A stretch of 64,000 nt of DNA from JADKCZ01 sp963786945 (GTDB lineage: Bacteria > Myxococcota > Myxococcia > Myxococcales > Anaeromyxobacteraceae): assembly GCA_963786945.1 (NCBI GenBank), contig CAWBAO010000004.1:620001-684000 (forward strand), read 5' to 3'. The notes under the pieces were generated by a model that saw only the letters and a program-made list of their open reading frames with translations, ran no database searches and was not told the DNA's origin. A program made the position numbers and the translations under genes. Positions 19,461 through 28,200 of this stretch are shown piece after piece. Every line of letters begins with the position of its first letter. The stretch's first letter is position 1.

Positions 19461-21323
19461 TCAGCCGTGGCGCGGACCGCGGCGGACCGAGTGGCCGTGG
19501 CCGCTCACCGGGCGCGGCTTCTGCCCGCCGGGCCGGTGCGTCGCGGGCCGTGGCGCGGTCGGCCGCTCCACGGTCGGCCGCTCCACGGTCGGCCGCTCCA
19601 CGGTCGGCCGCTCCACGGTCGGCCGCTCCACGGTCGGCCGGTCCACGGACGGACGAGTCACGGCCGATGGGCGCCCCGCCAGCACCTCGCCGGGCGGCCG
19701 GGTCGGCTCGATGCGGACGCCGGGGGCGCGAGGATCCGGGACCCTCGACGCGGCGGCGAAGCGGGCGGCCGCCCCCGTGGCCACCTCGAAGCGGGTCTCG
19801 GAGGCCAGGATCACGATCTTGCCGATCTCGTCGCGCGTGACCCCGCCGCGCCGGCAGAGCAGCGGCAGGATCCACTTCGGGTCGGCCTTCTTCTCGCGGC
19901 CGATGGAGATGCGGAACCAGGTGGCCTGGGCCGGGGGCCCGGGGCGCGCCGGGCGCGGCCCGCGGGGCGCCTCGCTGGCGGCCCGCGCCGTCTCCGGGAG
20001 CTCCTCGGGGGCCGGCAGCGCCGCCCGGGCCCGGCGCAGCAGCGCCAGCGCCACGGCCACCGGATCGCGGCCGGCCAGCAGCGCGCGCGCCGCCGCCAGC
20101 TCGTCCTCGGCCGCCTCGGCGGTCGCGCCGGCGACCTCGGCCGCCAGCCGGGCCTCGTCCTGCAGCCGGATCTGGTCGGCGGTCGGCACCGGGGCCCACT
20201 CCGGGGCCACCCCCGCCTCGCGCAGCATCCGCTCCAGCTTGTAGCGCTCCGACGGCGAGGCCAGCAGCACCGCCAGCCCCTTCCTGCCGGCCCGCCCGGT
20301 GCGGCCGCTGCGGTGCTGCAGCGCCGAGGCGTCCTGGGGCAGGTCGGCGTGGAGCACCAGCTCGATCCCCGGCAGGTCGAGGCCGCGGGCCGCCACGTCG
20401 GTGGCCACCAGCACCCGGGCCCTCCCGTCGCGGAGCGACTTCAGGGCCCGCAGGCGCTCCGCCTGGGTCAGCTCGCCGGAGATGGCCACGGTCTCGAAGC
20501 CGCGCTCCCCCAGCGAGGCGGCGGTGTGCGTGACCGCCTCGCGCCGGGCCCGGAAGACCAGGGCGCTGGCCGGCTCGAGGGCCCGCAGCACGTTGACGAT
20601 GGCGTGGTCGCGCTCGCGCTGCGCCACCACGTGGGCCCGGTAGGTGATGTCCTCGTGGGCCTGCCGGGGCGGCGTGGCCGTGACCCGCACCGGCTCGCGC
20701 GTGTAGGCCCGGGCCAGCTCCACGATGGGCTTCGGCAGCGTGGCCGAGAAGAGGATGGTGCGCCGCGCCGGCGGGGCCGCCTCGAGGATGGTCTCCAGCT
20801 CCTCGCGGAAGCCCATGTCGAGCATCTCGTCGGCCTCGTCGAGCACCAGCACGCCCAGCGCGGAGAGGTCGAGGACCTTGCGGGAGAGGTGGTCGACGAG
20901 GCGGCCGGGGGTGCCCACCACCACGTGGACGCCGGCGGCCAGGGCCTTGGCCTCGCGGCGCGGGTCCAGCCCGCCCACGCAGGCGGTGACCATGGCGCCG
21001 GCCGGGCCGAGCAGCCAGGCCAGCTCGCGCTGCACCTGCACCGCCAGCTCGCGGGTCGGGGCGATCACCAGCGCCAGCGGCGCGCCGGCGCGATCGAAGG
21101 CCGGCGCCTCGCCGAGCAGCGTCTCCGCCAGCACCAGGCCGAAGGCCACGGTCTTGCCCGAGCCGGTGCGCGAGGAGACCAGCAGGTCCTTGCCCCGGAG
21201 GGCGGGGTCGAGCACGGCGGCCTGCACCGGCGTGGGCTCGGCGTAGCCGTGTGCGGCCAGCGCGCGCTGCAGGGCGGGATGTGCGGCCAGCGTGGCGAAC
21301 GAGGCGGCGGCGGGGGCGCTCAC
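19461..21323 (-). CDS. DEAD-box RNA helicase with DbpA-type RNA-binding domain
   Basis: A 620-residue ATP-dependent RNA helicase. Motifs in order: the Q motif (GYAEPTPVQ), Walker A SRTGSGKT, PTRELA, DEAD in VLDEADEMLD, SAT (FSATLP), and in the second RecA domain VATDVAARGLD and HRSGRTGRAGRKG. After a linker of about 100 residues, ISIGREKKADPKWILPLL begins a DbpA-like RNA-binding domain that targets 23S rRNA hairpin 92 in the type protein. The C-terminal tail has five PTVER pentapeptides and basic residues. A role in ribosome assembly is likely but inferred from the domain. It converges on the selenoprotein gene. Confidence 0.92.
   Translation of the reverse strand: MSAPAAASFATLAAHPALQRALAAHGYAEPTPVQAAVLDPALRGKDLLVSSRTGSGKTVAFGLVLAETLLGEAPAFDRAGAPLALVIAPTRELAVQVQRELAWLLGPAGAMVTACVGGLDPRREAKALAAGVHVVVGTPGRLVDHLSRKVLDLSALGVLVLDEADEMLDMGFREELETILEAAPPARRTILFSATLPKPIVELARAYTREPVRVTATPPRQAHEDITYRAHVVAQRERDHAIVNVLRALEPASALVFRARREAVTHTAASLGERGFETVAISGELTQAERLRALKSLRDGRARVLVATDVAARGLDLPGIELVLHADLPQDASALQHRSGRTGRAGRKGLAVLLASPSERYKLERMLREAGVAPEWAPVPTADQIRLQDEARLAAEVAGATAEAAEDELAAARALLAGRDPVAVALALLRRARAALPAPEELPETARAASEAPRGPRPARPGPPAQATWFRISIGREKKADPKWILPLLCRRGGVTRDEIGKIVILASETRFEVATGAAARFAAASRVPDPRAPGVRIEPTRPPGEVLAGRPSAVTRPSVDRPTVERPTVERPTVERPTVERPTVERPTAPRPATHRPGGQKPRPVSGHGHSVRRGPRHG
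19561..19650. repeat. 15-base tandem repeat in helicase gene
   Basis: Five perfect copies of GGCCGCTCCACGGTC (19561-19635) plus one variant (19636-19650). On the minus strand they encode PTVER repeats in the low-complexity helicase tail. The copy number is probably unstable by slippage. Confidence 0.9.
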
Positions 21324-21404
21324 CGGGCCCTTGTAGCAGAGGGCGGCGGGGAGGCGATACCCGGCGGCCCGGCCGGGCCGTCGCGTCCGCCGGCGGCGCC
21401 GCGG

Positions 21405-23087
21405 TCAGGGGACGATCCAGCCGCCGTCGGCCACCAGTCGCGTGCCGCCGGGCTGCGCGAAGTGGACGATGTAGCCGCCCTTGGAGGCGAAGCGCTGGCC
21501 GGGGGCGAGGCCGAGCCTGGGGTAGTAGCCGTTGACCAGCCGGTGGCTGAGCATGACCTCGACCCGCTCCACCAGGTAGTCGCGCACGAAGCTGTCCAGC
21601 ATGTGGCCCAGGGTCTCGGAGAGGATGACGCAGGCCAGGTAGGTGTCGGTCTGGACGCGCTCGGCCACCACCGGGATGTGGCGCACCTTGAACCAGCCGA
21701 GCGGGAAGTCCATCCGCACCCGGCGCAGGTCGGGCAGGTCGAACGGGTAGGTGAGGCGGGCCACGCCGCGCCACGCCGCGGGCAGGGGGGCCTCCTCCAG
21801 CTTGCCCATGAGCCCGGACAGGTACACGGCCGAGGCCCGGGCCGGCGAGGTGGGCAGCGCCGCCAGGTCGCCGGGCCGCAGCCAGAGGACGAGCGCGTCG
21901 CCGGCGCCCGTGTCCTGGAGGGCCGCGGCCAGCTCCGGCCGCCCCGCCCCGGCCTTCAGCGCCACGGTCACGGTCTCCAGCCCCGCCGCCGCGCTCGCCG
22001 CCTGGAGCGCCCGGGCCGCGTCCTCGCCGACGTCCCCTTGCCGGAGCACCTGCACGACCCGGCGCAGCCCCAGGCCCTTCCGCTGCTCCTCGAGGCGCCG
22101 TGAGATCAGCTGGGCCTCCAGCAGCACGCCCCTGGAGTAGTAGACGGGGTAGAAGTCCTGCTCCGCCACCACCGGCAGGTCGACGTTCGGCAGCAGGCAG
22201 GGGATGGCGGCGCGCTCGCAGAAGCGGTGCACCGGGGCCCAGGTCCGGCCACCCAGCCCGGAGATCACGGCGAAGACGGGCGTCGCCGCCAGCTGCTCCT
22301 GCAGCTGCCGTTCCCAGGTGTCGGCCGGCCCGGTGAGCTCCCACACGTGGAGCTGCCACTTGCGGTTGACCCGGTACATCACCCCCCGGGTCGACTGCAT
22401 GGGCGGGCTGTCACCGCGGTAGCCGGCGTTCTTGTCGGCGAAGAACTGCTGGAGCACGGCGAGCATGCCCTGGCGCGCGACCGGATCGGCGTCGGGGGTG
22501 ACGATGGTGGCGAAGTGCAGCGTGTCGCGGGTCACGCCGGGGACCGGGCCGCTGGTCAACCCCTTGAGGTAGGCGATCAGCGACGCCATGGTGGCGTCGT
22601 CGAGCCGGTAGCGCGGCATCAGGTAGTTGAGCGGACGGCCCTGCTGGTCCCGGCCCTCCCGGATGGCCCTCGCCAGGGTGGCGTCGGTGTACGGGTCACG
22701 GTGGGGGACGTAGCCCTGCACGTGAGGGAGGTCGGGGTCCTCGACGTTCCTGGCCCCGGGGCGGAACAGGTACCGGCCGATGATGGGCGGGATGACGGTC
22801 TGGCCCTCCCAGCTGCCGAGGCCGCTGCGCCGGTGGCAGGTGGCGCAGGCCGCACCGGTCCCCTCGACGCCCGCGCCGCCCTCGCGCTGGCCTCGCAGGG
22901 GCTGCCCGGAGGGCAGCACGCCCTGGCGGTAGAGCCGCTCACCGGCGCTCGTCGACGTGGTCGGCGCCGCGGCGCCGGTGCCGGGGAGGAGGAGCGCGAG
23001 CAGGGCCAGGCCGGCCGCCACCCGGCCCAGCGGCGGTGGCCCAGGGCGGGCCGCCCTCGCGCCCCGGCCGGCGAGCTCACCCGGCAT
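21405..23087 (-). CDS. Cytochrome c domain fused to periplasmic-binding-protein domain
   Basis: An exported protein of 560 residues with a signal-like hydrophobic segment at about 22-40. A single haem c motif is seen as C81-A-T-C84-H85, with a likely methionine ligand in YLMPRYRLDD, giving a cytochrome domain to about residue 180. The remaining ~380 residues resemble a type I periplasmic binding protein of the Leu/Ile/Val receptor kind (HFATIVTPDADP, FAVISGLGG, LRRVVQVLRQGD). No transporter gene accompanies it. The ATG overlaps the SCO1 stop by one base (TGATG). The fusion suggests a ligand-responsive electron carrier, or a redox partner for the copper oxidases encoded upstream; this is inference. 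Confidence 0.82.
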   Translation of the reverse strand: MPGELAGRGARAARPGPPPLGRVAAGLALLALLLPGTGAAAPTTSTSAGERLYRQGVLPSGQPLRGQREGGAGVEGTGAACATCHRRSGLGSWEGQTVIPPIIGRYLFRPGARNVEDPDLPHVQGYVPHRDPYTDATLARAIREGRDQQGRPLNYLMPRYRLDDATMASLIAYLKGLTSGPVPGVTRDTLHFATIVTPDADPVARQGMLAVLQQFFADKNAGYRGDSPPMQSTRGVMYRVNRKWQLHVWELTGPADTWERQLQEQLAATPVFAVISGLGGRTWAPVHRFCERAAIPCLLPNVDLPVVAEQDFYPVYYSRGVLLEAQLISRRLEEQRKGLGLRRVVQVLRQGDVGEDAARALQAASAAAGLETVTVALKAGAGRPELAAALQDTGAGDALVLWLRPGDLAALPTSPARASAVYLSGLMGKLEEAPLPAAWRGVARLTYPFDLPDLRRVRMDFPLGWFKVRHIPVVAERVQTDTYLACVILSETLGHMLDSFVRDYLVERVEVMLSHRLVNGYYPRLGLAPGQRFASKGGYIVHFAQPGGTRLVADGGWIVP

Positions 23088-23716
23088 CAGCGAGCGGCGA
23101 CCAGCTCGTGGAACTCCCTGGCCAGCTCGTCCGAGCTCGCGAAGCCGTCGATGCGGACCCAGGGACGCCCCGGGGCCGCGCGCAGGAAGGTGGCGGGGGT
23201 GTGGTCCATCTTGTCGCCGCGATAGGCCTCGAAGGCGCGCTGCACGGCGATGCTGGCCTGGGTGGTCCCGGTGTAGAAGCGCCACGCCGGCCCGGCGTGG
23301 AACCGCCTGGCGTACTCCGAGAGCCGCTCGGGCGTGTCCTGCTCGGGATCGATGGAGATGGAGACCAGGTGCACCTGGTCGGCCTGGGCCCCCAGCTTCT
23401 TCTGCAGCAGGGCGAAGTTCTCGCTCAGCACCGGGCAGATGGTGGTGCAGGTGGTGAAGATGAAGTCGAGCACCACCGGCCGCCCGTCGTCGAGCACGCT
23501 GGCGAGGGAGACGGCCTTCCCGTCGTCCCGCACCAGGTCGACCCGGGGCAGCGTGTAGGTCGCGGTCGAGCGCGTCGCCCGCTTCATGGTCCTGGCCATC
23601 TCGTGGCAGTGGGCGTGCGGGTCGGGGGCGTCCTCCGCCCGGGTGGCAGGGGGGGCCAGCAGGCCGGCGGCGACCAGCGCCAGCGCGGGGAACGAGGACC
23701 TGGGAAGGAGACTCAT
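23087..23716 (-). CDS. SCO1/SenC family copper chaperone / thiol reductase
   Basis: A 209-residue exported protein with signal peptide (cleavage likely after ATRA). The thioredoxin-fold domain has the copper-binding C90-x3-C94 motif (TTCTTICP) and the conserved histidine in MDHTPATF. An extra histidine-rich patch (PHAHCHEM) follows the signal peptide. SCO proteins deliver copper to the CuA site of cytochrome oxidases; no oxidase subunits are nearby, whereas multicopper-oxidase-like genes lie upstream in the same cluster, so those are the more likely clients. Its stop overlaps the ATG of the cytochrome-fusion gene. Confidence 0.9.
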   Translation of the reverse strand: MSLLPRSSFPALALVAAGLLAPPATRAEDAPDPHAHCHEMARTMKRATRSTATYTLPRVDLVRDDGKAVSLASVLDDGRPVVLDFIFTTCTTICPVLSENFALLQKKLGAQADQVHLVSISIDPEQDTPERLSEYARRFHAGPAWRFYTGTTQASIAVQRAFEAYRGDKMDHTPATFLRAAPGRPWVRIDGFASSDELAREFHELVAAR

Positions 23717-23739
23717 GGTGACCTCTCGCGGTGGTGGAT

Positions 23740-24603
23740 TCAGTCAGGCTTGGAGAACTGGGCGTCGTCCAGCTGCGGATTCAGGGCCACCCGCTCGACC
23801 AGGATCTTCTCCGAGCCCGGGACGCCCTCCACGGTGGTCTCCAGGACGTGGGGGATCATCAGGCCGTTGACGGGCCGGTAGTCGCGGAAGGTGGTCCACA
23901 CCGGCCGGGGCTTCCCGTCGAGCCGGCGGGAGCCGTCGACCTTCACGTCCAGGTAGGTCTGCGTGTCCACCCAGACGTGCCGGACCTGGCCATCCTCCGA
24001 GGTGACCTTGAGCCGGAAGGCGTCGTGGCCCTCCACCGGCTCGGTCCCCTCCAGCTCGACCTTGTTGCCCTTCCTGGCGTAGTCGATGAGCGGGCCGTCC
24101 AGGTCGGTCTGCGCCGAGGCCACCCGCAGCTCCTCGGCGGTGAACGGCTCGACCTCGCGGCGCCCCAGGAACGGCCGCAGCTTCCAGCCCTGGCGCCCGT
24201 CGTAGACCTGCACGGCCGTCTGGCCCTTGAAGCGGATCTCCAGGCGCGTCTTGCGAGGCCGCTTCAGCTCCATGACGAACGGCAGCTGCACGGGCTTGTC
24301 GGCGTCGGCCTCGCGGGGGTGCACCAGCGCCTTCCGGGCCTCCGCCTTGGCGTCCTTCCTGGGGCGCAGGTAGGACATGGCCAGCTTGACCGGGTCCCTC
24401 GGCCTGCCCGCCTCCAGGCTGCCCGTCATGGTCATGGACTGGACGGCTCGCCAGGCCTTGAGGCCGCCGCGCGCCGCGGCGTTCTTCTCGGCGATGGGCT
24501 CGGCCGAGCGCTCGGCCGAGCCGTGGCAGCCGGCGGAGGCCACGGCCACGGCGACCAGCAGGGACCACGGCAGTGAACGGAGTGTCGAGAGGTGTCGGTC
24601 CAT
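23740..24603 (-). CDS. Lipoprotein of the LolA/outer-membrane lipoprotein-sorting-like group
   Basis: A 287-residue lipoprotein: the signal ends in VASAGC (Cys near residue 26). The mature part starts with a helix (AEKNAAARGGLKAWRAVQ), followed by beta-rich sequence with features of the LolA/LolB-like fold (VYDGRQGWKLRPF, DYRPVNGLMIPHVLE). Proteins of this type are often labelled outer-membrane lipoprotein-sorting protein, though many are substrate-binding or assembly factors unrelated to Lol. It lies between the small exported protein and SCO1, with 20-25 base gaps, so an operon is likely. It might help export or surface display of the oxidase proteins. Confidence 0.7.
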   Translation of the reverse strand: MDRHLSTLRSLPWSLLVAVAVASAGCHGSAERSAEPIAEKNAAARGGLKAWRAVQSMTMTGSLEAGRPRDPVKLAMSYLRPRKDAKAEARKALVHPREADADKPVQLPFVMELKRPRKTRLEIRFKGQTAVQVYDGRQGWKLRPFLGRREVEPFTAEELRVASAQTDLDGPLIDYARKGNKVELEGTEPVEGHDAFRLKVTSEDGQVRHVWVDTQTYLDVKVDGSRRLDGKPRPVWTTFRDYRPVNGLMIPHVLETTVEGVPGSEKILVERVALNPQLDDAQFSKPD

Positions 24604-24624
24604 GAGTTGACTCCTGGTACTGCC

Positions 24625-25154
24625 CTAGTCCACCACCAGCCCCTCCGCACGGAAATTTCCCACCACCAGCGTGACGCGCCCGCCGCGCTTCACCAGCCCC
24701 CCCGGGTTCCCGAAGATGACGTAGTAGGTGCGGTTGGCCTCGAGCGGCGCGACCTGGCGCAGCTCGCCGATGTTCTCCATGGCGGGGACGGCCAGCGCGG
24801 TGTGCGTCGCCTCGTCGATCAGGTACGGCCTCGCCTTGTGTCGGTCAGGGCCGAGGCCCGGTCCGGGTCGACCACCCGGTAGTCGAACCGCAGCATGTAG
24901 CCCGAGGCCACCCGCCGGACCCCGACGATGTCGACCCCCCAGTTGCGCTGGAAGTACTTGCCGTGCCGGGCGCTCCAGCTCGCCGTGGTCTCCCGCTTCG
25001 CGGTGGCCGCCGGCGGGGGCCTTCGAGCCCTCGCCGCGTCCGCGGGGGTGCTGGCCGGCTGCGCCTCGGCCCGGGCCTCGGAGGCGGCGAGGCCGCCGGC
25101 CAGGAGGGCGGCCAGCAGCATGGTGGCGTGGAAAGGCGTGGACCTGCCGATCAT
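24625..25154 (-). CDS. Exported hypothetical protein, one frameshift
   Basis: About 177 residues after correcting one missing base near 24840 (a C is expected after ACCGAC on the minus strand). The N-terminus (MIGRSTPFHATMLLAALLAGG) is a signal peptide cut after SEARA. The mature protein has GKYFQRNWGVDIVGVRRV and FDYRVVDPDRA, then after the lesion YLIDEATHTALAVPAMENIGE and a C-terminal beta-rich stretch with TYYVIFGNPGG. I do not recognise the family. Position in the copper cluster suggests a role in the same system. Confidence 0.65.
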
Positions 25155-25269
25155 CCTCGACCTCCGCACTTCCGCTCGTCGTTCGCTTCCTGGGGCGGGC
25201 TCGCGCCCGAGGCGGCCCGGGGAGCGCTTCCCCGGGCCGCGTCGGCCTCCTTGCACGTGCCGCGCGCCC

Positions 25270-28200
25270 TCATCGCCCGGTGAGGCTGAGGGTCTGCGGG
25301 CTGCCGAGGCCGTTGTCGGGCACCGACAGGCTCCCAGTCCTGGGGACGAGGTTGCTCGACGGTGCGTTGAAGACGACCTGGATGGCGCAGGTGCCACCGA
25401 CCGCCACGGTGTTGCCGGAGCAGGTGTCCGTCCCCTTGCTGAAGCTCGTCCCTGTCGAGTTGCCCACCGCGGCCGTACCGAAGGTCACCGGGCCGTTGCC
25501 TCCGACGGTGAGCGTCACCGTGCTGGTCACCAGGCCGGCCTGGTTGCCGAAGGCCAGGAGCCGCACCCCCAGCACCGTGGTGAGCGTGCCGAGCGTGGCC
25601 GAGGTGAACGAGACGGTCCCCTGCGCCCCCGTGCCCGCTCCCGCCCCGAACTCGTCGGCTCCGATGTCGTACAGGAGGGCCAGCGGCCGCGGCTGGGCGT
25701 CGAAGTCGTGGTTCGGAACGGCACTGGCCGCCGTGCCGGCGTTGTAGGCGGACGACGAGGTCCCGGTGATGTGGTAATCGCCGAAGGTCGTCGAGTTCAC
25801 CGGGTTCTCCACGTAGAGCGGCCCGTACCTGAGGTTGACGTAGTTGTTGCCCTCGTCGACGGTGGCCGCCACCTGCAGGTTCTTCACGCTGGGCGGGTTG
25901 ATGACCCCCGGGAGCTCCGGGACCACGCGCGAGCCGTTGCAGTACTGGTTGGCCAGCTGCGGGTTGGCGCTGCGGTTCCCGCTGCCCGCGTAGCCGGCGG
26001 TGCTCGTCAGGACCGAGGACGTCGGCGAGAGGCGGGTGGCGCCCGGCGTGGTGCTGGTGTCGCCGAGGACGCCGAGATCCCAGTAGCTGGCACCGCTCAC
26101 GCACTGGCCGGTGGTGGCCTGGTCGGGCAGCGTGGAGCATCCGGCGCCCACGGCCGCCAGGCTGTTCCCGACGCAGAGCCGGCCGTCGCCCGAGTAGAAG
26201 AACGACCGGTTCTGCCAGACGATGTTGTTGACCAGCTCGACGGGTTGCGAGATGGCGTTGTTCGTCCGCTGGGCCGCGCTGGTGAGCTGGGCCAGCAGGG
26301 CCGCGCTGGTGGGCTCCGAGACGATGCCGGAGGGGCTGGGACGCCCGCGGCCCGAGGTCTGGGGCGGGACGGCCGCCGCCAGCACCACGCCGGCGATGCC
26401 GGTGTTGTCGTTGGAGGCCACGGTGTTGTTGTCGATGAAGGCCCGCAGCGTGTCGGCGAGCGAGACGCCGCCGCCTGCCCACCCGGCCACGTTGTTGACG
26501 ATCATGTTGTTGGTGAGCGTGACCCGGTGCCACTGGCCCGGCACGGCGTTCCCGGCCGGGTTGAGGGTGGCCGCGATGTCGGCGCCGTTGACCTGCTGCA
26601 GGCGGATGCCACCGCCCTGCCCGCCCTCGGCGAAGTTGCCGCGGATCAGGTTGGCGTCGATGGTGACGTCGCCGGTGCCGAGGGACACCGTCCCGGCCAC
26701 CGGCGGCTCGCCGCCGACGAAGATGCCGCCGCCGTGGGTCGCGCTGGTCTGCTGGAAGCTCTGGTTGAAGAGGATCTGGTTGCTGGCGATGGTGCCGCCC
26801 TGGCTGAAGCCGAGGTGGCCGATGCCGCCGCCGTCGGAGGAGCTGTAGTTGCCGCAGATGTAGTTGTGGTCGACGCTGTAGTGGTCGGTGCCCGTGCAGA
26901 TCGACACGCCGCCGCCCGCGCCGCCGTTGCCGGCCGGCGCCTCGACCGTGCCGTTCTTGGTGATGGCGTTGTTGTGGATCCTCACGTTGGTGTCGTAGCC
27001 GAACCCGGCGAGCCGGCCGTTCCCGGCCGCCGGCAGGGCCTCCAGCTCCAGGTAGGGCACGCCCACCCGGACGCCGCCGTTGTAGGCGCCGGCGTTGCCG
27101 TAGACGCGGTTGTTCGAGATCTCCAGGTTGTGCGCCCAGCCGTTGACGTAGATGCCGCCGCCGGCGTCACCACCGGTGACGCTGAGGCCGTCGATGCGGG
27201 CGTTGGCGCAGAGGAAGTTGCTGTCGGCGCCGATCTGGACCGAGCCGCAGGCGCTGGCCGGCAGGTTCTTCGCCAGCACGGTGATGCCGGCGCCCTCCTC
27301 GGAGCCGAGCACCGTCGGCTCGAGCAGCACCACGCCGCCGGTGATCTCCTGGGTGGGCAGCGGATCGACCTGGGCCGGCCCGAGCAGGTTGCCGGTGGTC
27401 GCGTCGACGTTGAACAGCTGGTTGATGCGCGGCCGCCAGGCCTCGAGCTTGGAGTTCGGGTACTTGGCGGCGTTGATGATGACCGACCCGGCGCCGACGC
27501 CCTGCAGGCGGACCGGCTTGTACATGATCACCAGCTCGTTGTACGTGCCGGCGTCGACGAGGATCAGGTCGCCGGGGCTGGCGAGGTCGATGGCGTCCTG
27601 GATCTTCTGCCCGGCGCTGGCCCGCACGTAGGTGGGCGTCGGGCCACCGACGGTGACGGTGACGGTGTCGACGGACGTCTGCCCGGCGGCGGTGGTGATG
27701 GACAGCTCGCCGCCCTGGATCACGGTCGTGGTGTTGCCCGGGACGTTGACGGTGATGGCCCCGTCGTTCCAGCTCGTGATCCTGCTGGTGAGGTCGACGT
27801 TGCCGATCCGGAGCGTGCCCCGGGTGGCGCCGAAGCCGTAGTGGCGGGTGATGGTGGGCTGGCTGGTGAGGCCGGAGGTGGCGAACGGCCCGGCGTAGGC
27901 CGGGTTCGGCACCTGCTGGTCGCCCATGGCCGTGATGGTCAGGCTCCCGCCGCTGGCCGGCAGCCAGGGCCCGAAGGACCCGGAGACGGCGTTGTCGACC
28001 CGCGCGATGGCCGGCGTGGCGTCAGGCAGGGCGCAGTCGGCCGGGTTGTAGCCGGCGGCGAAGGCCGCGATGGGCAGCACCGGCGTGTCGAGGTAGGTCG
28101 ACAGCCCCGGCATGAAGGGGTTGGTGTAGCAGAAGTTGCTGTAGGACGGGTTGTAGTGCGGGTCGGTGATCAGCTGCCCGGTGACCGGGTCCGGGATCGG

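Noticed and set aside
19561..19650. CRISPR-like array
   Set aside because: The units are contiguous 15-base repeats without spacers and encode a protein repeat.
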